From assembly GCA_943914815.1 (NCBI GenBank), contig CALUDL010000041.1:1-14596 (forward strand): DNA of 14,596 nucleotides, written 5' to 3'. This stretch comes from an uncultured Brevibacterium sp. (GTDB taxonomy: Bacteria; Actinomycetota; Actinomycetes; Actinomycetales; Brevibacteriaceae). The translations under genes were made by a program, and so were the position numbers. Below the pieces are notes generated by a model. The model did no database searches, was not told the origin of the DNA, and saw nothing but the letters and a program-made list of their open reading frames with translations. Below are positions 7,429 to 14,470 of the stretch, piece after piece. The stretch's first letter is position 1. Every line of letters begins with the position of its first letter.

Positions 7429-8520
7429 TTACTTGGTAGGTGCGTTCGGGGTTTCGATCTTGATCTTGCCGTCGATGATGTCCTGCTTGAGGCTGTCAAT
7501 CTTTGACTTCAGTTCATCGTCGATCTTGCTTTCGAAGTCGTGGTAAGGAGCAAGTCCCACACCGTCGTTCTCCAGCGTTCCAACGTATGGCTCAGCCGAG
7601 AACTTGTCATCCTTGGACTCCACGGTGGTGTCGTACACAGCGTTTGCAATCTGCTTGACCACCGATGTCAGAACACGGTCCTTGTAGTCAGGGATTGCTT
7701 CATAGCCGTCAGCGTCAACCCAAATGAGACGTGCCTTGTCGTCCTTAGCGACTGCTGCAGCAGCACCCAGTCCAACCGGACCAGCAACCGGCATGACAAT
7801 GTCTGCACCCTGGGACAGGAAGTGCTCTGTCAGAGCCTGACCCTGGGACTGGTTGTCGAAGTCACCAGAGAATGAACCCTTCTGAGCTTCCTTGTCCCAG
7901 CCCAGAAGCTTGACATCTTTGTCGTTGTCTTCGTTGTACTGTTTCACACCGTCAGCAAAGCCGTCCATGAAGATAGCCACCGAAGGAATCTGCTTTCCAC
8001 CGAAGGTCGCTACTTTCCCAGTTTCAGTGGTACCAGCTGCCAGGTAGCCTGCGAGGAATGCGGCTTCTGCAGTGTTAAAGAGCAGTGGCTTACCGTTTTC
8101 AACTTCAACGGGGGATCCGTCAGCTTCTGAGAAGGTCGAGTCGATCAGCGCGTAGTGAACGTCAGTGTTCTGCTTTGCAGAGTCAGTGAGGACGCCAGCG
8201 AGGTTGAAGCCAACACCGTAGATGAGGTTGCACCCCTGCTGCACCATGTTGTCGACGTTCTGGACGTAGTCGGAGTCGTCCTTGGACTCTGCTTCACCCT
8301 TCTGCAGGCCGAATTCTTCAACTGCGCGGTCGAAACCGTCCTTGGAGGATTCGTTGAAGGAACGGTCGTCCCAACCACCGGCGTCGGATACGATGCAGGA
8401 CTTGAAGTCTGAGGCCTGCTTGTCGCCTCCCGCTTCGTCAGGAGCCTGGCCACACGCAGAAACTGCTAGTGCGGTGATAACTGAAATAGCGGTAATGGGA
8501 GCAAGAAACTTGCGCTTCAC
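7429..8520 (-). CDS. BMP-family nucleoside-binding lipoprotein
   Basis: The extracytoplasmic substrate-binding subunit of the importer, related to BmpA/YufN (NupN) and PnrA, which bind nucleosides. I choose the GTG at 8520 (363 residues) because AGGAG lies five bases upstream and the product then starts with a compact signal peptide: KRK, a hydrophobic run, and the lipobox VSAC with Cys23 as the lipid-modified residue. An in-frame GTG at 8544 would add eight residues but has no ribosome site. The mature protein has the family's early GGWDDRSFNESSKDG motif (48-62), where PnrA-type proteins place base-contacting residues, and WVDADG (267-272). It is the first gene of the operon and is followed by a stem-loop that may raise its level. 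Confidence 0.95.
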   Translation of the reverse strand: MKRKFLAPITAISVITALAVSACGQAPDEAGGDKQASDFKSCIVSDAGGWDDRSFNESSKDGFDRAVEEFGLQKGEAESKDDSDYVQNVDNMVQQGCNLIYGVGFNLAGVLTDSAKQNTDVHYALIDSTFSEADGSPVEVENGKPLLFNTAEAAFLAGYLAAGTTETGKVATFGGKQIPSVAIFMDGFADGVKQYNEDNDKDVKLLGWDKEAQKGSFSGDFDNQSQGQALTEHFLSQGADIVMPVAGPVGLGAAAAVAKDDKARLIWVDADGYEAIPDYKDRVLTSVVKQIANAVYDTTVESKDDKFSAEPYVGTLENDGVGLAPYHDFESKIDDELKSKIDSLKQDIIDGKIKIETPNAPTK

Positions 8521-8525
8521 CTTTT

Positions 8526-8530
8526 CTCCT
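8526..8530 (-). promoter_or_regulatory. Ribosome binding site deciding the lipoprotein start
   Basis: AGGAG on the minus strand, five bases before the GTG at 8520. The alternative GTG at 8544 has no comparable site, so this places the start. Confidence 0.8.
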
Positions 8531-8613
8531 AAACATTTGGGCACATTGAAACCTTCGCCCCGTCAGGGCTACCAGCGGGGGCCACGTGCCTCATTGGCGC
8601 AACTGGCAAACTG

Positions 8614-8626
8614 TACAACACTTGTA
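8614..8626. promoter_or_regulatory. Perfect palindrome TACAA-CAC-TTGTA, candidate operator
   Basis: Two perfect 5-base half-sites separated by three bases, about 95 bases before the lipoprotein start and adjoining a TATTAT hexamer on the minus strand. A protein bound here would cover the expected transcription start of the operon. The half-sites resemble those of OhrR-type MarR operators (TACAA...TTGTA), though the spacing here is shorter. The adjacent MarR gene is the natural candidate ligand. This is inference. Confidence 0.4.
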
Positions 8627-8632
8627 ATAATA
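8627..8632 (-). promoter_or_regulatory. Candidate -10 box (TATTAT) of the nucleoside operon
   Basis: TATTAT reads on the minus strand about 107 bases before the lipoprotein GTG. No good TTGACA-like -35 is seen at 16-18 bases (ATGTGT at 17), so the call rests on the hexamer and its place in the only sizeable upstream gap. It would give a leader of about 100 bases, in which I see only weak short stems and no recognisable riboswitch. Confidence 0.35.
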
Positions 8633-8710
8633 GCGGATTCACTGAAAAGACACATCATGTTCACATGTCCTTCAAAATGAGACAGATATACCTTCTGATC
8701 AGGCATTGCA

Positions 8711-8716
8711 TATGAT
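8711..8716 (+). promoter_or_regulatory. Candidate -10 box (TATGAT) giving a leaderless marR transcript
   Basis: TATGAT lies six bases before the ATG at 8723, so transcription would start on or next to the A of the start codon. No Shine-Dalgarno is present in the proper window. The box lies within near-direct repeats ATTGCATATG (8705-8714) and ATTGCCGTATG (8715-8725), a possible regulator site. No convincing -35 is seen. Confidence 0.45.
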
Positions 8717-8722
8717 TGCCGT

Positions 8723-9232
8723 ATGTTGCCTGATTCCCTCAATGAACTTTTTGACATAACGGGGTCCGACGATTTCCCTTCACCAGGCACCAACGATGAC
8801 GAACTCGCCGGACTTACCCATGCTCTCATTCGCTGTTGTTCAGTTATCCAGCTTGCATCCATTCGGTTTGCGAATGAACGAGACTTCAATCAAGCTGACT
8901 TCCGCGTACTTTTTGCGATCATCGCCGCAAGTGACAGAGATGTCACTGTCACACCCGGTTACATTGCGGACCGCATGTCGCTGTCTGCTTCGACGTTGAC
9001 CTCCATTCTTGAACGTCTCTCAGAGCGCGGCTACATCGTTCGAGACAAGGACGATGCGGACAAGCGACGCATCGCCTTGTACTACACAGAGCGAGCAGCT
9101 CAAATCGCTGTGGACTTCTATCGCCACGTGGGTCTCATGCTCAAACCACTCGGAGACGAGCATCGCAGTGAACTTGCGGACATCACTCGCACCCTGAATC
9201 AAGTCGCGGACGTCACTACAGAAACTGTCTAA
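8723..9232 (+). CDS. MarR-family transcriptional regulator
   Basis: A 169-residue cytosolic DNA-binding protein. After a variable acidic N-terminus (1-28) comes the family's all-helical dimer part, then a winged helix-turn-helix: FRVLFAIIAA (60-69), TVTPGYIADRMSLSASTLTSI (75-95, with the recognition helix at about 87-100) and the wing DKDDADKRRIALYYT (108-122), a variant of the usual D-x-D-R-R wing. A C-terminal helix (about 124-163) closes the dimer interface. The ligand cannot be deduced. It is divergent from the nucleoside operon and shares a 202-base control region with it, so control of that operon and of itself is a reasonable inference. The ATG has no Shine-Dalgarno; a leaderless transcript is likely. 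Confidence 0.9.
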   Translation: MLPDSLNELFDITGSDDFPSPGTNDDELAGLTHALIRCCSVIQLASIRFANERDFNQADFRVLFAIIAASDRDVTVTPGYIADRMSLSASTLTSILERLSERGYIVRDKDDADKRRIALYYTERAAQIAVDFYRHVGLMLKPLGDEHRSELADITRTLNQVADVTTETV

Positions 9233-9239
9233 CTGCTGT

Positions 9240-9286
9240 TGGCAGGGGGTAGGGGCGCACGAGTCGTTGCGTATCCCACCCTGCCA
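9240..9286. terminator. Hairpin between the convergent marR and ABC-F genes
   Basis: GGCAGGG (9241-9247) pairs with CCCTGCC (9279-9285), plus an outer T-A pair. Inside, GGG/CCC and CGCACGA/TCGTTGCG can continue the stem with small bulges. It fills the gap between the two stop codons and could work for both strands. There is no T-run, so Rho-independent termination is uncertain. Confidence 0.5.
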
Positions 9287-9289
9287 CCA

Positions 9290-11086
9290 CTACTCCAATT
9301 GTTCTGACAGTTCGAGCCACTGCAGTTCCAGCTCGTCCTTTTCTTCAAGCAATTCATTGCGTGACGCAGACAGCTCAGCCAAGCCTTCGAAGTCGGACTG
9401 GTCGTGCTCTGCGATCGTGCTGTCCAGTCGCGCAACTTCGCTGTCGATCCGCTCAAGTTTGCGCGTCACGGCTTGCACCTCTTTAGTGATTCGCCGGTGT
9501 TCGGCAGGGCTCAGCCCGCTTGCGTCCTCAGCGGGTTCCGTTCGTTTTTGCGCTTGCCGAGGTGTGGCGTCCTCCCGCTGTTGCAAGGCAAAGTATTCAT
9601 CGACTCCCCCGGGCAGGTGCCGTACGTGCCCGCCGAGTACCGCGTACTGGTGGTCGGTGACGCGTTCCGTGAAGTAGCGGTCGTGCGAAATGACGATGAG
9701 CGTGCCCGGCCACTGGTCGAGGAGGTCCTCCATGGCAGCGAGCATGTCGGTGTCCATGTCGTTGGTGGGCTCGTCCAAAATCAGAACGTTGGGCTCATCC
9801 ATGAGGACGATGAACAGCTGAAGCCTGCGCTTCTGGCCACCTGAAAGGTCTTTCACCCGGGATTTAAGAACGCTACCCAGGCCCAGCTTTTCCAGAAGCT
9901 GGCTGGGTGTCAGTTCCCCTTGCACGGTCTGCACTTCGCGTTTGCGCCCCACGATTTCGCGCACAAAGTCGTCTTGCACGTCATCAAGTTCGCGCAGTTG
10001 CTGGTCAAGAAGAGCCACACGCACGGTCTTGCCCCTCTTCACCCTGCCCGAGGCGGGCTCAACCAGGCCTGTTAAGAGTCCTACCAGCGTGGATTTTCCA
10101 GCACCGTTGGCACCCAAAATACCAATGCGGTCGCCGGGTCCCACGATCCAGTCGGTGGGTTCGATCACCGTGCGAACGACTTCGGGATTGTCTTCTGTGG
10201 CGAACGCAGCCGAGGCGCTCACCATTTCAAAAACATCTTTACCCAGCCGCGAGGTTGCCATGGACACGAGTTCAACCGTGTCGCGCACCGGAGGCTCGCC
10301 TGCGATCAACGCGTTCGCCGCGTCGATCCGGAACTTGGGTTTGGAGGTGCGGGCGGGGGCACCTCGGCGAAGCCACGCGAGTTCCTTTCGCATCAGGTTT
10401 TGGCGCTTGGCTTCTTCGGCTTGCGCCTGCCGGTCGCGTTCAACCCGCTGCAAAACATATGCCGCGTACCCACCGTCGTAGGCGTCCACGGTGCCGTCGT
10501 GGACTTCCCACGTGCGGGTCGTTACTTCGTCGAGGAACCAGCGGTCGTGGGTGACGGTCAAGAACGCGCCCTGACCTGCGGGCCACCGTTTCTTTACGTG
10601 TTCCGCCAGCCACCGCACACCCGTCATGTCTAAGTGGTTGGTGGGCTCGTCCAAAATGAGCACGTCCCACGGTTGGGCCAGAAGAGCTGCAAGAGCCACC
10701 CTGCGTCGCTGTCCCCCAGACAGGCTGTGGGTAGGCGTTTCCAGCGGGAGGTCGCCCAAAAGCCCATGGATCACATCGCGTTTCTCGGCGTCCGAGGCCC
10801 ATTCGTAATCAGGCACGTCCCCCACAACCGCGTGACGTACCGTGGCCGACTCCCCCAAATCGTCACTCTGACGCAAGTACCCAATCCGGGTGCCGCCTCG
10901 GGAAGTCACCCGGCCGGAGTCCGGCGGTAAGTCAGAGGACAAAATCCGAATGAGCGTGGACTTCCCGTCGCCGTTGCGCCCTACGATCCCAATGCGGTCG
11001 CCGGCAGACACCCCAACGGTCACGTCGTCAAGAACGACCCGGTTGGGGTAGGACAGACTGATCGATTCAGCGCCTAACAGGTGCAC
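9290..11086 (-). CDS. ABC-F family ATPase (Uup-like, ribosome-associated type)
   Basis: A soluble double ATPase without membrane segments. ABC-F proteins act at the ribosomal E site to ease stalled or antibiotic-bound translation, not in transport. From the GTG at 11086 (AAGGGA at 11093-11098) it has 598 residues; an upstream GTG at 11125 has no ribosome site. Domain 1 has Walker A GRNGDGKST (36-44), signature LSGGQRRR (122-129) and Walker B LDEPTNHLD (145-153). A basic charged linker follows (about 210-260). Domain 2 has GANGAGKST (325-333), LSGGQKRR (414-421) and LDEPTNDMD (437-445). Both sites look intact. A Glu/Arg-rich helical tail (about 527-598) resembles the Uup C-terminal coiled coil. 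I cannot decide between housekeeping and antibiotic-resistance roles; the Uup-like layout favours housekeeping. It is divergent from the BCCT gene across 80 bases. Confidence 0.93.
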   Translation of the reverse strand: MHLLGAESISLSYPNRVVLDDVTVGVSAGDRIGIVGRNGDGKSTLIRILSSDLPPDSGRVTSRGGTRIGYLRQSDDLGESATVRHAVVGDVPDYEWASDAEKRDVIHGLLGDLPLETPTHSLSGGQRRRVALAALLAQPWDVLILDEPTNHLDMTGVRWLAEHVKKRWPAGQGAFLTVTHDRWFLDEVTTRTWEVHDGTVDAYDGGYAAYVLQRVERDRQAQAEEAKRQNLMRKELAWLRRGAPARTSKPKFRIDAANALIAGEPPVRDTVELVSMATSRLGKDVFEMVSASAAFATEDNPEVVRTVIEPTDWIVGPGDRIGILGANGAGKSTLVGLLTGLVEPASGRVKRGKTVRVALLDQQLRELDDVQDDFVREIVGRKREVQTVQGELTPSQLLEKLGLGSVLKSRVKDLSGGQKRRLQLFIVLMDEPNVLILDEPTNDMDTDMLAAMEDLLDQWPGTLIVISHDRYFTERVTDHQYAVLGGHVRHLPGGVDEYFALQQREDATPRQAQKRTEPAEDASGLSPAEHRRITKEVQAVTRKLERIDSEVARLDSTIAEHDQSDFEGLAELSASRNELLEEKDELELQWLELSEQLE

Positions 11087-11092
11087 GCACGG

Positions 11093-11098
11093 TCCCTT
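11093..11098 (-). promoter_or_regulatory. Ribosome binding site deciding the ABC-F start
   Basis: AAGGGA on the minus strand, six bases before the GTG at 11086. It favours this start over the in-frame GTG at 11125, which lacks a site and would add 13 residues not typical of the family N-terminus. Confidence 0.65.
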
Positions 11099-11166
11099 CT
11101 TTTCTGATCTGGTCTTGGCTAACACGATAGTCTGAGAAGAAGCCCCCGGGTTCTCAGCGAGGAAAA

Positions 11167-13245
11167 ATGAACAACGACCCTAAGAAACGTAACTCTTCTC
11201 ACGACGAAACCGTTCCTTCCGGAGAGCCCGAAATTGACATCCGCATGGGCCCCAAACTCCAAGAGCAGCAAGAGAAGGCCGCGCGTAAGAAGAAGGTCCG
11301 CGAGGAACGCACCAAGAAGGCCAAGCGCTTCATTGAGGAGATTGAGTACCCGCACGGCATCCACCCCGCGCTGGTGCCCGGTGTTTCGATTGAGGACCAG
11401 CTGATTCGTTACCGGGTGGATAAAGGCATCCTGGTCATTGTTGGGTTGCTGATCATTGGGTTCGTGACGTGGGGAATTTTGGCGCCAGAACAGGTGCTGG
11501 AAGTGTCCACTGCGGCGTTGCAGTGGGTGATGAGCAATCTTGGGTGGGTTTTCAACGGCCTGGCAGTTGTCCTGGTGATCTTCCTGCTGTGCATTGCATT
11601 TTCACGTTACGGCCGTATCCCGCTGGGCCTGGACGGTGAAAAGCCAGAGTTTTCCACCGGTTCGTGGGCGGCGATGTTGTTCGCTGCCGGGATCGGAATT
11701 GCGATCATTTTCTTTGGCCCATATGAGCCTCTCCAGTACTTCTTGTCGCCTCGCCCTGGCGCGTATGACCCTGCCACGGTAGAAGCGATCAAGGGGGCCA
11801 TGGCCCAGGCAGCTCTGCACTGGGGTGTCAACGCGTGGGCGATTTATGCGATCGTGGGCCTCACAGTTGCCTACATGTCTTTCCGCCGAGGTCGTCTCCC
11901 GTTGATGAGTTCCGTATTGGAACCGCTGTTTGGGAAGAAGAGCGACTCTCTGGGTGGTCGCATTATTGATTCCCTTGCGATTGTCGCGACCTTGTTTGGT
12001 ACCGCGTCCAGTTTGGGTCTGGGCGCGCTTCAGATTGCGCGCGGAGCCCAGATTGTCACTGGTTGGAACACCGCTGGGAACACAGTGGCCATCATCATCA
12101 TTGTGGTGCTGACGATTGGGACGATCCTCTCAGCAGTTTCCGGTGTGACAAAGGGAATTCGTCGCCTGTCCAACATCAACATGGTGATGGCTGTGGGGCT
12201 GGCTTTCTTCTTCTTTGTCGCTGGGCCAACAGTGTTCTTGGTGAACATCATTCCGGGTGTCATCATGGAGTATTTCGCCACCGCCCCCGAGGCGCTCGCG
12301 GCTACCATGGCCGACTCATCTGAGATGCAGGAGTTTTTGTCAGCGTGGACCACATTCTATTGGGCGTGGTGGGTGAGCTGGTCACCGTTTGTGGGTGTGT
12401 TTACCGCCAAAATTTCTCGCGGGCGCACGATCCGCCAGTTCGTTCTGGGTGTTCTGTTCATCCCGTCGTCGATCATTATTCTGGCGTTCACCATTTTGGG
12501 TGGAACCGCGATTTATTTGCAGCACACACAACAGGCCGTGGCTCCCGACGGCACGATTGAGACTCTGCCTGCACCGGAAAACATTTTCTTCACTGTGCTC
12601 GATCATCTGCCTGGAGCGGCCTTGATCGCGCCAATTGTCATGGTGATGTTGGCCATTTTCTTCATCACCACAGCTGACTCCGCTTCTTTGGTCAATGCGC
12701 AGCTCACACAGGGTGGAAACCCCAAACCTAACCGTATGATCACCGCGTTTTGGGCGCTGTGTATGGCAGGGATCGCTGTTGTCATGCTTCTGGTGGGTGG
12801 GTCAAGCGCATTGACCGGTTTGCAAAACTTCATCACGGTAACCGCTTTGCCGTTTACCTTCGTCATTGTCCTCATGTGTGTGGGATTGGTGAAGGACCTG
12901 CGGAGCGACCCGCAAACGTTGCGGGTTAACTACACGCAACAGGCTTTGAAGTCGATGGTGCGGCGCGGTATTGAGAAGCACGGAGACGACTTCGCGATTT
13001 CGATCGAGCCAACTTCCAGCACGTCTAAGTACGCGGCCGGCGCAACGTTCGACTCGAAGGCAGAAGACCTGACGGCCTGGTACCAGCGAACCGACGCAGA
13101 CGGAAACCCCGTCAACTACGACTACGCCACGGGCGAGTATTTGGATGACAAAGGTGATCCTATAGAGACGGACGCGTTGGATGGTTCTGATACATCTAAA
13201 GACTCTAAGGACGTCGATAAAGAAGCTGGCGAAGAAACCTCGTAG
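11167..13245 (+). CDS. BCCT-family secondary transporter for betaine-type osmolytes
   Basis: A membrane carrier for quaternary-ammonium or related solutes, most like the Na+-coupled BetP/EctP/LcoP group. The 692 residues are about 100 more than BetP. The charged, Lys/Glu-rich N-tail (1-84) precedes about 12 membrane segments (about 86-575), and an acidic hydrophilic C-tail follows (576-692). Visible are the TM3 glycine stretch GIGIAIIFFG (175-184), TM4 ALHWGVNAWAIYAIVG (216-231) with Trp219, Trp224 and Tyr227, TM8 WAWWVSWSPFVG (399-410) with Trp401, Trp402 and Trp405 forming the aromatic box, and FFITTADSAS (498-507) near the second sodium site. The ATG has GAGG four bases upstream (within GCGAGGAAAA). 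In BetP the tails sense osmotic stress; here they differ in length and charge. Substrate not decided. Confidence 0.94.
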   Translation: MNNDPKKRNSSHDETVPSGEPEIDIRMGPKLQEQQEKAARKKKVREERTKKAKRFIEEIEYPHGIHPALVPGVSIEDQLIRYRVDKGILVIVGLLIIGFVTWGILAPEQVLEVSTAALQWVMSNLGWVFNGLAVVLVIFLLCIAFSRYGRIPLGLDGEKPEFSTGSWAAMLFAAGIGIAIIFFGPYEPLQYFLSPRPGAYDPATVEAIKGAMAQAALHWGVNAWAIYAIVGLTVAYMSFRRGRLPLMSSVLEPLFGKKSDSLGGRIIDSLAIVATLFGTASSLGLGALQIARGAQIVTGWNTAGNTVAIIIIVVLTIGTILSAVSGVTKGIRRLSNINMVMAVGLAFFFFVAGPTVFLVNIIPGVIMEYFATAPEALAATMADSSEMQEFLSAWTTFYWAWWVSWSPFVGVFTAKISRGRTIRQFVLGVLFIPSSIIILAFTILGGTAIYLQHTQQAVAPDGTIETLPAPENIFFTVLDHLPGAALIAPIVMVMLAIFFITTADSASLVNAQLTQGGNPKPNRMITAFWALCMAGIAVVMLLVGGSSALTGLQNFITVTALPFTFVIVLMCVGLVKDLRSDPQTLRVNYTQQALKSMVRRGIEKHGDDFAISIEPTSSTSKYAAGATFDSKAEDLTAWYQRTDADGNPVNYDYATGEYLDDKGDPIETDALDGSDTSKDSKDVDKEAGEETS

Positions 13246-13265
13246 CTTATTCCGCTAGTGCGACA

Positions 13266-13271
13266 TACAAT
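13266..13271 (+). promoter_or_regulatory. Candidate -10 box (TACAAT) of the blaI-M56 pair
   Basis: TACAAT lies 27 bases before the blaI GTG, within the 53-base gap after the BCCT gene. A short leader of about 20 bases would contain the Shine-Dalgarno GAAAGGA (13287-13293). No strong -35 and no clean BlaI/MecI dyad are seen, although TAGTG occurs twice (13255-13259 and 13271-13275). Autorepression here is usual for the family but not shown. Confidence 0.45.
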
Positions 13272-13298
13272 AGTGGTGATCTGAGCGAAAGGACGATC

Positions 13299-13655
13299 GT
13301 GGCACGAATCCGCGAATGGGGTGAGCTGGAATCCCAAATCATGAACTTCTTGTGGGATTCCCCGGTTCCTATGGGAGCCCGTGACATTCAACGTCAGTTT
13401 GTCGACCACACCCCTGCGTACTCCACTGTGATGACCACTCTCACGCGCTTAGAGAAGAAGGGGCACGTCAAGCGCGGTGGCCCGTCGCCTCGCAAAACCA
13501 AGTTTGAAGCTGTTCGCACTAATGAAGAGCAGACTGTTGACGATATGGTGAGCGTTTTAGACCAGGCCAACGACCGCGAAGCCGCTCTTCTGGCCTTCGC
13601 AGGTAACTTGGACAGCCGCGATCTTGAACTTTTGCGTTCAGCGTTCACGAAATAG
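13299..13655 (+). CDS. BlaI/MecI/CopY-family transcriptional repressor
   Basis: A small (118-residue) winged-helix repressor. GELESQIMNFLW (8-19) is the first helix, and the family hallmark AYSTVMTTLTRLEKKGHVKR (40-59) holds the recognition helix and the start of the wing. A C-terminal helical dimer part follows (about 76-118). In Staphylococcus the related BlaI is cleaved after BlaR1 senses a beta-lactam; actinobacterial relatives control respiration genes as well as beta-lactamase. The GTG is placed by GAAAGGA five bases upstream. Its stop lies five bases before the M56 gene, forming a regulator-protease pair. No beta-lactamase, penicillin-binding protein or ATP synthase gene is visible nearby, so the targets are unknown. 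Confidence 0.93.
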   Translation: MARIREWGELESQIMNFLWDSPVPMGARDIQRQFVDHTPAYSTVMTTLTRLEKKGHVKRGGPSPRKTKFEAVRTNEEQTVDDMVSVLDQANDREAALLAFAGNLDSRDLELLRSAFTK

Positions 13656-13660
13656 GCTCA

Positions 13661-14470
13661 GTGCTCGCTAGCGCAATCACGTGTGCCGTCCTGGCATGTG
13701 TCACGGGCGTACTGATACCCGTTCTTGCGCGCACCCGCTTTCAGTTGCGGTTTCCGTCCCTGTCGCTGTATGTCCAGCTCGGCTCCACAGTGTTGGGCGT
13801 GTGGTTCCTGTTCGTTGCGGCCATTTCACTTGCCTTGCACGTGCTTCCGGCTCTTACTGACACCATTCCGCTTGCGAGTCTTTGGGCATATGGCTTAGCG
13901 ACACTGTTGACCGTCGCTGCCGTGAGTTTCTGGATCATGGCAACCGCGCCCGTGACCAAAGATGTTCGTGAGGTCATTACAGCGCTTAACACTCATGTCA
14001 TGTCCCAAGAAGAGCGTCGAGGATTCACCTTGGCCACGGTGAAACACACGTATCCTGCAGCACTGTCAACTCCTCCTGCTGACGGTCGCCCGGGAACCAT
14101 CATGGTGACAACGGGATTGCGTGACGCATTGACGCCTGGGCAGCTTCAAGCCGTTTTGGCCCACGAGTACGCACACGTGACCAAACGCCACGGCAAAATC
14201 CTCTCAATCCTCACAACTCTGGACCAGATGTTGCACATGTTTGCTCCGCTCAAGCGATCCGCAACACTATTGGTTGAACTGGCAGCCGACGACATTGCGG
14301 CGAAACAAGCAGGACCGGCAGAACTCGCTAACGCATTAGCTGTGATGGCCCAAGCGACGGGCGATGAAACGATGTTTCTACGGGCTGAACGCCTCACAAC
14401 CAAGAAGTGGCCACGCGAACACTGGCGCACAATCCCCGAACCGATCCGGGTCGACAAGCTTCGTACGTAA
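13661..14470 (+). CDS. M56-family (BlaR1-like) membrane metallopeptidase without sensor domain
   Basis: Likely the protease partner of the BlaI repressor. The 269 residues have three N-terminal membrane segments (about 3-23, 38-64 and 70-97), then a cytosolic-type zinc protease domain with HEYAH (168-172) and a third-ligand motif E-x3-D (Glu206, Asp210) in VELAADD. The C-terminal penicillin-binding sensor of BlaR1 (about 250 residues) is absent, and only a short basic tail follows. A fourth membrane segment near 180-200 is weak. The GTG start has little Shine-Dalgarno of its own (TAGG inside the blaI stop), so translation probably depends on coupling with blaI. It ends at a long hairpin. What signal it senses is unknown. 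Confidence 0.9.
   Translation: MLASAITCAVLACVTGVLIPVLARTRFQLRFPSLSLYVQLGSTVLGVWFLFVAAISLALHVLPALTDTIPLASLWAYGLATLLTVAAVSFWIMATAPVTKDVREVITALNTHVMSQEERRGFTLATVKHTYPAALSTPPADGRPGTIMVTTGLRDALTPGQLQAVLAHEYAHVTKRHGKILSILTTLDQMLHMFAPLKRSATLLVELAADDIAAKQAGPAELANALAVMAQATGDETMFLRAERLTTKKWPREHWRTIPEPIRVDKLRT

Larger units (their letters stand above)
896..8520 (-). other. Nucleoside import and catabolism operon (seven genes)
   Basis: Seven minus-strand genes, lipoprotein, ATPase, permease, permease, cdd, deoA and deoC, follow with gaps or overlaps of 73, -4, -4, 11, 1 and 15 bases. The only real gap, after the lipoprotein gene, holds a hairpin. The gene content covers uptake, deamination, phosphorolysis and aldol cleavage of pyrimidine (deoxy)nucleosides. 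One transcript from the control region upstream of 8520 is inferred from this spacing. Confidence 0.85.

Noticed and set aside
8521..8544. An in-frame GTG at 8544 that would give the lipoprotein a longer N-terminus (MPKCLGEK...).
   Set aside because: It has no ribosome binding site, and the extra residues hold a second Cys before a normal signal peptide. The GTG at 8520 has AGGAG at ideal spacing.
9907..10554. A 215-codon open frame on the plus strand, opposite the ABC-F gene.
   Set aside because: It is an Arg/Pro/Cys-rich mirror frame without motifs, lying entirely over a gene with intact Walker and signature motifs.
11087..11166. Promoters for the divergent ABC-F and BCCT genes in the 80-base gap.
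   Set aside because: GATAGT and TATCGT hexamers can be picked out on the two strands, but neither has a -35 at good spacing and neither is close enough to consensus to annotate.
13246..13298. A BlaI/MecI-type dyad operator (TACA...TGTA) before blaI.
   Set aside because: Only direct TAGTG copies and the TACAAT hexamer are present; no inverted repeat of useful length was found.
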